Shown here piece after piece: positions 18,822 to 26,512 of a stretch of DNA of 64,000 nucleotides. The position numbers and the translations under genes are program-made. How positions within the stretch are numbered: position 1 is the first letter of the stretch; each line of letters opens with the position of its first letter. The stretch is taken from assembly GCF_004912275.1 (NCBI RefSeq), contig NZ_STGY01000056.1, positions 62,001-126,000 of the forward strand. Direction: 5' to 3'. Source of the DNA: Glycomyces buryatensis (GTDB lineage: Bacteria > Actinomycetota > Actinomycetes > Mycobacteriales > Micromonosporaceae). The notes beneath the pieces are model-generated. The model searched no databases and was not told the DNA's origin. It was given only the letters and a program-made list of their open reading frames with translations.

Positions 18822-19489
18822 TCGACGTGCTCGTAGTCGACGACGACTTCCGGGTGGTGAACATCCACGCCGGCTTCGTCGCCAAGGTCGACGGCTTCCG
18901 CGTCGTCGGCACCGCCGCGAGCGGCGCCGAGGCCCTCGAAGCCGTCGAGAGACACCGCCCCGACCTGGTACTGCTCGACCTGTACCTGCCCGACGCATTC
19001 GGACTCGACGTGCTGGCGCGGCTGCGCGCCGAGGGCCGCGAGTGCGACGTCATGATCATCTCGGCCGCCCGCGAGGCCGAGGCGGTGCGCGGTGCCGTCC
19101 GCTCCGGCGCCGTCTCCTACCTGCTGAAACCCTTCGGCTTCAACGACTTCCGCGAACGCCTGGAACAGTATGCGACGCGGCGCGCGGGCCTGGCCGCCGC
19201 GGCGGTGCACGACCAGGCCGACGTCGACCGGGCCTTCTCCCCGCCCGCGTCCGGACCCGCGGCGGCCCTGCCGCCCAAGGGGCTCAGCGCAGAGACGGTG
19301 CGGCTGGTCGAGACCGCGCTGCGCGAGACGAGCGGAACGCTGTCGGCCGCCGAATGCGCCGAACGCATCGGCGTCTCCCGCGTCTCGGCCCGCCGCTACC
19401 TCGAACACCTCACCGAATCCGGCAAGGCCGACGTGGGCCTCCGCTACGCCGGAAGAGGCCGTCCCGAACGCCGCTACCGCTGGCGCTGA
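18818..19489 (+). CDS. CitB/DcuR-type response regulator
   Basis: This 223-residue regulator has a receiver domain with the acidic pair (VVDDD), phosphoacceptor Asp in LVLLDLYLPD, conserved Lys in LLKPF, and a C-terminal CitB-type helix-turn-helix (LSAAECAERIGVSRVSARRYLEHL). The ATG follows AAAGGAG and overlaps the kinase stop by four bases. With the kinase it forms the two-component system expected to activate tctCBA. Confidence 0.92.
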   Translation: MIDVLVVDDDFRVVNIHAGFVAKVDGFRVVGTAASGAEALEAVERHRPDLVLLDLYLPDAFGLDVLARLRAEGRECDVMIISAAREAEAVRGAVRSGAVSYLLKPFGFNDFRERLEQYATRRAGLAAAAVHDQADVDRAFSPPASGPAAALPPKGLSAETVRLVETALRETSGTLSAAECAERIGVSRVSARRYLEHLTESGKADVGLRYAGRGRPERRYRWR

Positions 19490-19518
19490 CCGGCCGAATC
19501 CGACCGCCCCGCCGGATG

Positions 19519-19552
19519 TGTACGACCGTACATTATCCGTGTACGATCGTAC
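19519..19552. promoter_or_regulatory. Two probable TetR operators
   Basis: TGTACGACCGTACA (19519-19532) and GTACGATCGTAC (19541-19552) are palindromes sharing the GTACG half-site, just before the acetyltransferase ATG. They probably bind the TetR protein encoded as the second gene of this unit, giving autoregulation. Confidence 0.75.
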
Positions 19553-19554
19553 GC

Positions 19555-20154
19555 ATGACTGAGGTGGACTACTTCGCGGGCGACGACCGCACCATGCGCG
19601 AACGGATGCTCGCCGGGGACCTGTACATCGCCGACGACCCCGACCTGGCGATTGCCGCCCAGCGCGCCCTGGAGTTGACCGACGCCTACCACCGGGCCGT
19701 CGTCGCCGGCGAGGACGGCGCCGGCGCGATCCTCGCGGAGCTGCTCGGCGGCCTCGGCGAGGGGTCGTTCGTCAAGCCGCCCTTGTTCGTCGATTACGGA
19801 TCGCACATCACCATCGGCGCCCGGTCCTTCGTCAACTACAACCTCACCGCGCTCGACGTCGCCGCCATCGAGATCGGCGACGACTGCCTCATCGGCCCGA
19901 ACGTACAGCTGCTGACGCCGACCCACCCGGTCGAACCGGGCCCGCGCCGCGACAAGCTCGAAGCCGCCCAGCCCATCACCATCCGCGACAACGTCTGGAT
20001 CGGCGGCGGCGTCATTGTCTGCCCCGGCGTGACGATCGGCGAGAACTCGGTGATCGGCGCGGGGGCCGTCGTCACCCGCGACATCCCCGCGAACGTCGTA
20101 GCCGTCGGCAACCCGGCCCGTGTCGTCCGCGAGTTCGAGTCCGATCGTGACTGA
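19555..20154 (+). CDS. Sugar O-acetyltransferase (maltose/galactoside acetyltransferase family)
   Basis: This 199-residue protein has the left-handed beta-helix hexapeptide fold of the NodL-LacA-Maa family. Features include the N-terminal helical MRERMLAGDLYIADDP segment, FVNYN, the catalytic His in LLTPTHPVE, and the acetyl-CoA loop VWIGGGVIVCPGVTIG. It transfers acetyl from acetyl-CoA to a sugar hydroxyl; the acceptor is unknown. The ATG at 19555 lies three bases after the operator, so its transcript may be nearly leaderless. Confidence 0.9.
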   Translation: MTEVDYFAGDDRTMRERMLAGDLYIADDPDLAIAAQRALELTDAYHRAVVAGEDGAGAILAELLGGLGEGSFVKPPLFVDYGSHITIGARSFVNYNLTALDVAAIEIGDDCLIGPNVQLLTPTHPVEPGPRRDKLEAAQPITIRDNVWIGGGVIVCPGVTIGENSVIGAGAVVTRDIPANVVAVGNPARVVREFESDRD

Positions 20155-20713
20155 CCCGGGCCCGCGCACCAGACGCCAGGACCCCGAGCGGCGCGAACGG
20201 ATCATCGCCGCCTGCCTGGACGTCATCGCCGAATCCGGGGTCGCGGGTACCTCGCACCGCCGGGTGGCCGCCGCCGCCGACGTCCCGCTGGGGTCGATGA
20301 CCTACCACTTCTCGGGCATGGACGAACTCCTCCGCGAGGCCTTCGGCCGCTTCTCCGCCGCGATGGCCGGCTACTTCGAGCAGCGCATGGCGGAGGTCCG
20401 GGACCGGGACCAGGCGAAACTGGAGCTCGTGAGCCTCATCGCCGCGGGCGACTCCTACTCCCGGCGCGACCTCGTGATCACCCACGAGCTCTATACGCTC
20501 GCCGCCCGCGAACCGGCGTTCCGGGAGCTGACGAACGCCTGGATGGCCCGCAGCCGCACCGCCCTGGAGCGCCACTTCGACCCGGCCACGGCCCGCATGC
20601 TCGACGCCCTCATCGAGGGCCTCACCATCCACCGGGCCCTCGACACCGAACCGCAGGACCGAACGATCGTGACCGCGGCGATCGACCGAATCACCCAAGG
20701 CCCCACCGGCTAG
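20147..20713 (+). CDS. TetR family transcriptional regulator
   Basis: This 188-residue regulator has a helix-turn-helix with SHRRVAAAADVPLGSMTYHF and a TetR C-terminal domain. The GTG at 20147 overlaps the acetyltransferase by eight bases, so the pair is one translational unit. It likely binds the GTACG palindromes upstream of the operon. Confidence 0.88.
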   Translation: MTDPGPRTRRQDPERRERIIAACLDVIAESGVAGTSHRRVAAAADVPLGSMTYHFSGMDELLREAFGRFSAAMAGYFEQRMAEVRDRDQAKLELVSLIAAGDSYSRRDLVITHELYTLAAREPAFRELTNAWMARSRTALERHFDPATARMLDALIEGLTIHRALDTEPQDRTIVTAAIDRITQGPTG

Positions 20714-20865
20714 GTGTGATGTCCAGGGAGGTTGGTCAGTCTGCTGACTGGTGGTCGGCCTCCGCGACCGGGTCCAGATCGTGGTGTTCGCCTACCGGCA
20801 GGGTTTGGTGACCTGACCCGCCTGATCTCCTGGCCTCGGCGCGATGGTGATCCGCCGCAATCAAA

Positions 20866-20902
20866 GGAGGGGGCGGCACCGCATCGCGGTGCCGCCCCCT
20901 CC
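20866..20902. terminator. Bidirectional hairpin terminator
   Basis: A 17-bp perfect stem with a three-base loop lies between the convergent TetR (+) and glycosidase (-) genes. The 150 bp before it (20714-20865) show no supportable gene. Confidence 0.8.
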
Positions 20903-20957
20903 CAAGGCCGCAGTGGTCGATGCCTATGCGGTCAGGTCTACCGGAAGGTTGACCGGG

Positions 20958-22169
20958 TCATACATCACCGAGGCCGCTCATGATGGCATCGACAATGCCG
21001 GACTGGGTCACTGCATTGGAGGATCGGTCGAACAGCCCGAACCCGTACTGACCGTTGACGCCATTGTCCCAGTAGATGGTGGAGGCCCCATACTTCTTGG
21101 CGGTGGCCACCATGGTGCGCGCGAAGTCCGCACGGTACTGACTATTCGCCGAGTCGTTCGATGACTTGTCGACCGAGCCGTACTCGCCGACGACGACCGG
21201 GTACCCCTTGGTAACGAAGGCGTCGTAGGTCAGCTTCAGCTGCGCGTCCATGTAGTCCTCCTGCCCCCAGGTGGACGTTTTCGACGGATCGGTCGCGCCC
21301 GGACCCCATTGGGTGATGGTGCCGTTCTCCTCCCCAGCGAAGTCCCACGGAGCGTAGTAGTGCACCGAGATCATGATCCGCTGCTCGTCGCTGGGAATAT
21401 CGGGGGATCGGTGGTCGTCGGTCGGAATCTCGAAGCCGTAGTCCCCCGTGGTGTAGTCGATGTTCGTGTTCCAGCCGGGGACGAGCAGCCACCGCGAACC
21501 GTTGTTCCCGCCGGCTTGTCTCACGGTGTCGACGAAGATCTGGTTGTAGCTGTTGATGTTCGAATAGCACGGCTGAGTGGGCTCGCCGAACTGCCCGTCG
21601 AACTCCTCGTTCATGGACTCCAGGATCAGGCGCTCGTCGTAATCCTGGAACCTGGTGGCGATCTGCTCCCATGCTCTCTGATACTTGGCCACGATCGTCG
21701 TCTGATCGGACGCGTCACAGATCAGCCAGGAACCGTCGACGGTCTTGTAGCCGTCGCCGTGCATGTTGATCACCACATACATGCCCCGGTCGTAGGCGTA
21801 GTCGACGACTTCCTGCACTCGGTTCAGCCAGGCGGCGTCGATCGCGTAGTCCGGTCCGGACCCGATGGAATTCAAATAGGACACCGGGATCCGGATCGTG
21901 TCGAACCCTGCCGCCTGCACGCTGTCGATCAGCGCCTGGGTGACGGTCGGGTTGCCCCAGGCGGTTTCGCTCGGGACCCCGTTGGCGTTGGCTTCCAGGC
22001 TGTTGCCGAGATTCCAGCCGGCGCCCATGTCGGCGGCGATCTGCGATGCGTCCAGCTGCGTCATGGTGTCGGCCGACGCCTGGGTCGTCCAGATGCTGGT
22101 GACCGATACGCCAACCGCCAAGATCACGGCGGCGAACGCGGCCCTGAACCTTCCCTTTCTTGAACCCAC
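20958..22169 (-). CDS. Secreted glycoside hydrolase family 5 (cellulase-type)
   Basis: This 403-residue precursor has a signal peptide (MGSRKGRFR then a hydrophobic core, cleavage after QASA) and a GH5 TIM barrel. Visible GH5 landmarks are GWNLGNSLEA, the general acid/base Glu in ESMNEEFD and the nucleophile Glu in VVVGEYGSV. It resembles endo-beta-1,4-glucanases; mannanase or xyloglucanase activity cannot be excluded. No carbohydrate-binding module is attached. I chose GTG 22169 because GGAAGGG lies nine bases upstream and the signal peptide then starts correctly. Confidence 0.88.
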   Translation of the reverse strand: MGSRKGRFRAAFAAVILAVGVSVTSIWTTQASADTMTQLDASQIAADMGAGWNLGNSLEANANGVPSETAWGNPTVTQALIDSVQAAGFDTIRIPVSYLNSIGSGPDYAIDAAWLNRVQEVVDYAYDRGMYVVINMHGDGYKTVDGSWLICDASDQTTIVAKYQRAWEQIATRFQDYDERLILESMNEEFDGQFGEPTQPCYSNINSYNQIFVDTVRQAGGNNGSRWLLVPGWNTNIDYTTGDYGFEIPTDDHRSPDIPSDEQRIMISVHYYAPWDFAGEENGTITQWGPGATDPSKTSTWGQEDYMDAQLKLTYDAFVTKGYPVVVGEYGSVDKSSNDSANSQYRADFARTMVATAKKYGASTIYWDNGVNGQYGFGLFDRSSNAVTQSGIVDAIMSGLGDV

Positions 22170-22448
22170 GAGCAATTTCCCTTCCTCGTCTTCCCTGTTG
22201 ATAGTGACGTTCGAAGAACCTGTCGACGCCGGTGTTCCAGCGGACCTGGCCGTCGCGAAGGGCTGACGACTGGACCACCGTCTCTCGAGGTGCATCTCAG
22301 CCAGAAGTGGACTTCCGGATGAGATGTTTGTTGGATCAACTAGTGAAACTATGATCCATCAGAATAGTTGCAAATGTCAATGTTTTCGTTGAATTGCGGG
22401 GGATCGTGTCCCATCCCGATGCCGTCGCGTCAGACGCACCGTGGTGGT
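22170..22448. promoter_or_regulatory. AT-rich upstream region of GH5 gene
   Basis: This spacer is clearly AT-richer than the surroundings, especially 22,315-22,390 (TTGTTGGATCAACTAGTGAAAC). It probably carries the glycosidase promoter and operators. I could not recognise a CebR-type TGGGAGCGCTCCCA box. No coding frame is supported. Confidence 0.4.
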
Positions 22449-22510
22449 GAACAGGCAAAACGCCCCCGGTTCCGATCATCTGATCGGAACCGGGGGCGTT
22501 TTGCCTGTTC
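22449..22510. terminator. Perfect hairpin, 30-bp arms (bidirectional terminator)
   Basis: The arms 22449-22478 and 22481-22510 are exactly complementary with a two-base loop. The stem carries GCCCCCGGTTCCGATC and, outside it, AAAA/TTTT steps. It lies 71 bp from the attL end of the element, so before integration it was probably the terminator of the tRNA-Ala transcript. Confidence 0.85.
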
Positions 22511-22580
22511 AGGCACCAGCCCGAAGGCCGATGCCGCTAACGATATTCACATGGCCCTGAGTTCAAGGCCAGGCCATATA

Positions 22581-22627
22581 GTGGAGCCAAGGGGAATCGA
22601 ACCCCTAACCTCCGCCTTGCAAAGGCG
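22581..22627 (-). repeat. attL: 47-bp copy of the tRNA-Ala 3' end
   Basis: The 47 bp from GTGGAGCCAAGGGG to TTGCAAAGGCG are identical to 51165-51211. The sequence then diverges (CCATAGGCGG instead of GCGCTCTGCC), so this is a tRNA fragment covering the 3' half including the anticodon region, not a functional tRNA. It marks the far end of the integrated element. Confidence 0.95.
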
Positions 22628-23013
22628 CCATAGGCGGGATACCCCGGTCCCTAGCTGCGCGTTTAGCCTTCGCATTCCAGCACAAGAGTGGTTCCACGTC
22701 GGCGTGTCGCGACGATTCGCACCACAGTTGGTACCACGAGGGACTCACGGTGGTCCGCCTTGCTCGTTCAGTTCCGACCAGTGTCAACCCAGATCTGACT
22801 ACAGGCAGTAATGGGAGATTGCGGAGGACCTGTGGCGGGGCATGATACGCCCGACCTGCATGGACGCCGCTATTTAGATTCTCCCGCGCCCGGCACGCGA
22901 TGCATGACGCAACCAAGGGCCAGATGGAGTTCGGCGCTCCTGGCGCCGTCTACAGGTCCTATTTTTGAGGCGGTAGGCCGGATTGTATTGGGGCGTAGCC
23001 AGGTTCGGAAACG
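22628..23013. other. Element left-end spacer, no gene seen
   Basis: About 385 bp between attL and the operon terminator show no frame with believable codon use or a ribosome site. A short frame at 22605-22916 (-) overlaps the att core and looks spurious. The region could hold the Xis/Int arm-binding sites usual next to attP, but I see no clear repeated motif. Confidence 0.4.
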
Positions 23014-23046
23014 AAAGAGCCCGGAAGGGTCGCTTCCGGGCTCTTT
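23014..23046. terminator. Terminator at the end of the element's long operon
   Basis: AAAGAGCCCGGAAG (23014-23027) pairs perfectly with CTTCCGGGCTCTTT (23033-23046). The stem ends in A/T runs on both sides, so it works as an intrinsic terminator in either direction. It closes the minus-strand operon 30 bp after its last stop codon. Confidence 0.88.
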
Positions 23047-23075
23047 TCGTGGCAAGGAGCGCGTGGCGGAGTGCG

Positions 23076-23378
23076 CTAGCCGATATCAGGGAGGGTGATG
23101 CCGATGGCGGCGAAGGCGGCGCGGATCTCGCGCCATCGCCGCAGCTCGGTCGAGTCGGTGGCCACTTGGGCCGGGACTCGGTCTTCGAGCGCTTCGCGCA
23201 GCCAAGCCCAGCCGGCGTCGGTAATGGCGCAGGTGTAGCCGGATTGGGTCGCGTACCCGCGCTTGACCAGGCGGTCGGCGTTGCGGTCGTGGACGACGGT
23301 GATGCCTCGGTCGTCGGCCTCGGCGAGTTCGAGCAGGAGTTCGCGTTGCCCGTTGGGAAGGAAGTCTTCGAGACGCAT
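23076..23378 (-). CDS. Hypothetical protein, winged-helix-like
   Basis: This 100-residue protein is the last gene of the long operon. Its middle (GITVVHDRNADRLVKRGYATQSGYTCAITDAGWAWL) has the helix-helix-beta wing look of small MarR-like or phage winged-helix proteins, but no family is recognised. The ATG at 23378 is preceded by GAGAGGACC at a good distance; the frame runs further upstream without a ribosome site. Confidence 0.6.
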   Translation of the reverse strand: MRLEDFLPNGQRELLLELAEADDRGITVVHDRNADRLVKRGYATQSGYTCAITDAGWAWLREALEDRVPAQVATDSTELRRWREIRAAFAAIGITLPDIG

Positions 23379-23446
23379 GCAGGTCCTCTCGGTTCGGGTG
23401 AAGCATGTCTGCCGCTGCGAACTTGTCGCGGCGGCAGACACGCAGG

Positions 23447-23779
23447 TCAGCATTCGATGAGTTCGACGAGCTGGTAGAGGATCCGACGCTTGTTCTGCTC
23501 TGCGGTTCGAGCCGTCTCACCGAGTTGGCCCCACTTGCTCGGCGGCAGTGGGCGCATGGCTTCGTTGGCCTCGACGTAGGTACGACCCAGGGCCTTGATG
23601 AGGTCGAGTTTGGCCTCGACCTCGGCGCGGATCGACCGGTCGACCGCTGCGGAGATGGCTTGGCGAAGGCCCGAGAATTCGCGCTTGAGCGCGGCGGCGT
23701 CGCGGTAGCCCTCGTTCTCGGAGACGACGGTTTTCTCGGCGAGCTCGGCGTAGTCGAAGAGCTGGTCACGCAGGTCCAT
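23447..23779 (-). CDS. Hypothetical helical protein
   Basis: This 110-residue, charged and almost entirely helical protein (VDRSIRAEVEAKLDLIKALGRTYVEANEAM) has a short tryptophan-containing stretch (PLPPSKWGQLGETA). No family is recognised. It lies in the coupled left arm of the operon between two other small unknown genes. Confidence 0.55.
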   Translation of the reverse strand: MDLRDQLFDYAELAEKTVVSENEGYRDAAALKREFSGLRQAISAAVDRSIRAEVEAKLDLIKALGRTYVEANEAMRPLPPSKWGQLGETARTAEQNKRRILYQLVELIEC

Positions 23780-23849
23780 GTGATGGCCTATCTGGTCGGA
23801 GGACAGCGGCGGGGCCGGACGCCGATGCGTCCCGACCCCGTGAGGCGGA

Positions 23850-24308
23850 TTACTGGTGGAGTTCGAGTTTTCCGACTAGGTTGAAGCCTGTACGTGATGT
23901 TCGTTTAGCCCATTGGCTCATCAGGGAGCGGACGGCGTCGCCGTCGAGCCGGGGTTTGATGCCGATGGCGTTGTTCTCGTACAAGTCGGAGGCGTGGCCG
24001 CTCATGGTGCGCTTGCGGAAGTGAACGGTGCCGGTACCGAGGACGACTTCGCTGCCGAGCGGCGGGGTGCCGGCGCCTCGGCGGATAGCGTGGTCGACTT
24101 CGTTTTGCTTGCGCGGTTCACGGTTGACAACGGCGACGAGGGTGCCTCGTTGGCCGGCGAGGTCGGCGGGGAACTCGACGTCGTCGCCATAGATGTTGCC
24201 GCGGTGGAAGAGGGTGACGATGTCGTCCCAGCGGTAGGCGTCGGGGTCGCGGCGGCGGGCGGGGAGGTCGACTTCGAGGAAGCCCTCTCCGAGCACGGTG
24301 GTGGTCAT
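23850..24308 (-). CDS. Hypothetical protein
   Basis: This soluble protein of 152 residues has a beta-rich N-terminus (GEGFLEVDLPARRR) and a central block with basic residues (VHFRKRTMSGHASDLYENNAIG). No known domain is recognised. The ATG at 24308 follows GAAAGG. A perfect 14-bp hairpin sits just upstream in the leader between this gene and the preceding one. Confidence 0.55.
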   Translation of the reverse strand: MTTTVLGEGFLEVDLPARRRDPDAYRWDDIVTLFHRGNIYGDDVEFPADLAGQRGTLVAVVNREPRKQNEVDHAIRRGAGTPPLGSEVVLGTGTVHFRKRTMSGHASDLYENNAIGIKPRLDGDAVRSLMSQWAKRTSRTGFNLVGKLELHQ

Positions 24309-24339
24309 GGGTGCCTTTCGGTTGGTGGCGGGATACGGA

Positions 24340-24374
24340 ACGGCCCGACCGAGCTTTGTACTCGGTCGGGCCGT
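24340..24374 (-). terminator. Intra-operon hairpin, 14-bp stem
   Basis: ACGGCCCGACCGAG pairs perfectly with CTCGGTCGGGCCGT across a seven-base loop. It lies in the gap between two operon genes and has no U-tract after it. The flanks (GGATACGG before the stem) match those of the hairpin at 25121, so the two are related copies. It may be an attenuator or an mRNA-stabilising or processing element. Confidence 0.65.
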
Positions 24375-24419
24375 CGAATGTTGGTGTGGGAATTCGGCGC
24401 TGGGGTGCCGTGACAGGGT

Positions 24420-24770
24420 TTACTGGTGGCCGATGTGGCCGGAGACTTCGACGATCAGGCGTTCGATCTCGGTTTCCTGGAGGTCGGCTTCAGCCTTGTA
24501 TCGCATCTTGTCGGCGTTCCTGCGTGCGTTCCAGGCGTCCCAGCGGTACTGCTCGATGATGCCGGCGAATTCAACGATGGCGTCCAGGTTCGCGATGGCG
24601 GCCTTGTGGTCGCGGGCGGGCAGGATTTCGAGGACGTCGGCTCGGGCCTGGTCGAGTCGTGGTCGTTCTTCGGCGGCGTAGGAGTTGTTCCCTTGCAAGA
24701 CGGACTTGGCGACGACCTTGGCCTGCTGGGCAAACCATTCGAGTCGGTAGCGCAGTTTGCGGCGGTCCAT
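24420..24770 (-). CDS. Hypothetical helical protein
   Basis: This 116-residue helical protein is rich in Arg, Glu and Ala, with long amphipathic stretches (RYKAEADLQETEIERLIVEVSG) that could form a coiled coil. It has no recognised family. The ATG at 24770 follows AGAAGGAGC, an excellent ribosome site. Confidence 0.58.
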   Translation of the reverse strand: MDRRKLRYRLEWFAQQAKVVAKSVLQGNNSYAAEERPRLDQARADVLEILPARDHKAAIANLDAIVEFAGIIEQYRWDAWNARRNADKMRYKAEADLQETEIERLIVEVSGHIGHQ

Positions 24771-24811
24771 TGGTGCTCCTTCTGGATGTCGTCGTGATCG
24801 TGAGAGACAGA

Positions 24812-25087
24812 TCAGCGGTTGGTGCCGTACAAGGCCCTTCCGATCGAGTAGCGCTGGGAATCGGAGGCGACGGCGGCAATTACCTTCTCGGAGTCGATGG
24901 GGTCGGGGAGCTTCTTGTAGTGGTCGCCGCCGAGCCGGTCAGCCAACCCTTTGACGTCGGCGTCGAGCTGACGGGACTTGTCCCACTGGTAGTGGCTGCC
25001 GGGCGGTGCGTTCAAGACTCGGGAGGTTAGGTCGATGATGCGGACCAGGTCGTCGACGAGTCGCGCTTCGGAGTTGTTGAGCGCCAT
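24812..25087 (-). CDS. Hypothetical protein
   Basis: This 91-residue soluble protein (ALNNSEARLVDDLVRIIDLTS at the start) has no recognised domain. The ATG at 25087 with GAAAGG eight bases upstream was chosen over a longer frame that would run through the hairpin at 25121. Confidence 0.55.
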   Translation of the reverse strand: MALNNSEARLVDDLVRIIDLTSRVLNAPPGSHYQWDKSRQLDADVKGLADRLGGDHYKKLPDPIDSEKVIAAVASDSQRYSIGRALYGTNR

Positions 25088-25120
25088 GAGAGAGCCTTTC
25101 TGGATGCGGTGGATACGGTT

Positions 25121-25154
25121 CGGCCCGGCCGAGCGGTCGTGCTCGGCCGGGCCG
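25121..25154 (-). terminator. Intra-operon hairpin, 14-bp stem
   Basis: CGGCCCGGCCGAGC pairs perfectly with its complement across a six-base loop. It sits between the stop of the upstream gene and the ribosome site of the next. It is a close relative of the hairpin at 24340 in sequence and flanks. Confidence 0.65.
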
Positions 25155-25198
25155 TGGGTGTGCGAGGTCGGCATGCGTTTCGATTCGAGCGGCGGGTC

Positions 25199-25429
25199 CT
25201 ATTTGCCTCGCAGTTTCAGGCATCGAAAGCACGACACCTCGGGCTTGACCTGGTACGTCTTGCTGCCGTAGACGTAGGCGCGGGTGGGCATCGGCTTCCA
25301 TTGCTGGCCGCGGGTGCCGCAGATCGGTTGGAGCGCACCGTTCTTGACGGCGCCGAAGTGGTTGATGTTGCTGAACGTGGTGCTGATGATCGGCACCTCC
25401 TGAGCGGCGTCTCGGCTTGCGGTGCTCAC
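25199..25429 (-). CDS. Hypothetical protein with C-terminal CxxC
   Basis: This 76-residue protein ends in a basic segment with CFRCLK, and another cysteine lies near residue 37. A single-metal zinc site is possible but not proven. Its ATG overlaps the previous stop by four bases. Confidence 0.5.
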   Translation of the reverse strand: MSTASRDAAQEVPIISTTFSNINHFGAVKNGALQPICGTRGQQWKPMPTRAYVYGSKTYQVKPEVSCFRCLKLRGK

Positions 25430-25956
25430 TGGTGATTACCTCCGAGGCCGGGGAACCGTTTGATCAGCTCACTGATGTCGGCGGCGATGCCGAGCCTGTG
25501 GGCCATCTCGTTGACCATCCGGGCCGACTCGTCGGCGCGGCCGTCGGCGAGGGCAACCTGGGCGGCATAGACGGTCTCGATCATCTCCAGCAGCCGGTCC
25601 GGATCCAGAGCAGCGATAGCCGGGAAGTCGGCGAGGTCTGGAACCCCCGCGTCGGTGGGCGTTGCTGCGGCGGGCGGGTAGGGGCCGGCCTTTCGCTGGC
25701 GCGGAATCGGAGTGCCGCTGGGCGGGCGCGGGGCCTGGCGGTGGACGACGCCGGTGACGGAGACGCCTGCGGGCAGGTGGCCCATCTTCTGATGCAGCGA
25801 GTAGGAGCCGCCCTCGCAGTGCTCGACGTTGACGATGCCGTGCTTGTCGCAGCGGAGCGTGACGCCTTCGACGGTGGCCTGCGAGTTCGGAGCCATGGTG
25901 AGAGTGGTGGCATGGTCGATGGTGACCTGGCGGTTGTTGATCTCGATGTGGGGCAC
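25426..25956 (-). CDS. Hypothetical protein
   Basis: The N-terminal half of this 176-residue protein is beta-rich (PHIEINNRQVTIDHATTLTM), followed by a proline-rich linker (about 75-100) and a helical C-terminus. The start resembles the 59-residue protein at 38760-38939 (KIHIDGSTVIIDHTTFVVPP), so the two share a small beta domain that may be specific to this element. It starts at GTG 25956. Confidence 0.55.
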   Translation of the reverse strand: MPHIEINNRQVTIDHATTLTMAPNSQATVEGVTLRCDKHGIVNVEHCEGGSYSLHQKMGHLPAGVSVTGVVHRQAPRPPSGTPIPRQRKAGPYPPAAATPTDAGVPDLADFPAIAALDPDRLLEMIETVYAAQVALADGRADESARMVNEMAHRLGIAADISELIKRFPGLGGNHQ

Positions 25957-25958
25957 GG

Positions 25959-26141
25959 TCAGCGCTCCTCAGCGTTGGTGGGGTGCTTGCAGGTGCGGTT
26001 GAGCAGGGCCAAGGCGTCGGCGACGGTGCGTTCGAACTCCTCACTGGTCTCGCGGTCGCCCTCGAACAGTTCGGCGCACTCGTCGGTGGCGATGCAGATC
26101 GCGGGAGGGCGGGCCTTGGTGGTGCAGCCTGCGGTGGTCAC
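25959..26141 (-). CDS. Small hypothetical protein
   Basis: This 60-residue protein opens at GTG 26141, overlapping the preceding stop (GTGA). The sequence (CIATDECAELFEGDRETSEEF) is acidic with three cysteines. No family is recognised. Confidence 0.5.
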   Translation of the reverse strand: MTTAGCTTKARPPAICIATDECAELFEGDRETSEEFERTVADALALLNRTCKHPTNAEER

Positions 26142-26512
26142 AGCGGGTCTCCTTCGGTGTCGGTGCGTTCGTGGCAGTTGAGGCATTCGCCGAGGCTGCG
26201 TGGGATGTAGTGGCCGTATTCGGTGCCGCAGGTCGGGCACGTCGAGTTCGCCACCCATGCCTTCGAGAGCGCGGCAAGTTGCGCGTCGGTCGGGGGCCGT
26301 TTCGGACGGGCCAGGTCCTCGCGGAAGAGGTAGGCCACTCGTTTGCCACGCCGCCACAGGATCTGCGCGGCGATCGGCTGGCGGCCGGGGGTCAGGCCCT
26401 TCGCCGCGAGCTGGCGGCGGGTGCACAGGCCGCTCGGCGCGAATCGGTAGTTGAAGGTCGGGATCCCGAACCGGTCTCCGGTCGGGTCGTCGTATTTGGC
26501 GAGGTAGCTCAT
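26138..26512 (-). CDS. RRQRL-motif zinc-binding protein
   Basis: This 124-residue protein has the CTRRQLAAKGLTPGRQP block near residue 31 that characterises actinobacterial 'RRQRL motif' proteins. A C-terminal zinc ribbon follows, with CPTCGTEYGHY and CLNCHE. Such proteins are common in AICEs and actinobacterial plasmids; their job is unknown, but DNA or RNA binding is likely. The ATG overlaps the methylase stop by four bases. Confidence 0.75.
   Translation of the reverse strand: MSYLAKYDDPTGDRFGIPTFNYRFAPSGLCTRRQLAAKGLTPGRQPIAAQILWRRGKRVAYLFREDLARPKRPPTDAQLAALSKAWVANSTCPTCGTEYGHYIPRSLGECLNCHERTDTEGDPL

Noticed and set aside
22449-22510. CRISPR-like or transposon inverted repeat
   Set aside because: A single perfect hairpin with A/T-flanked GC stem fits an intrinsic terminator better; there are no repeated spacers.
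22581-22653. A second complete tRNA-Ala at the left end
   Set aside because: After the 47-bp core the sequence no longer pairs as a D-arm or acceptor 5' strand, so this is only the att fragment.
22605-22916. A 103-codon frame overlapping attL
   Set aside because: It starts in the spacer and ends inside the att core, with coding features absent.
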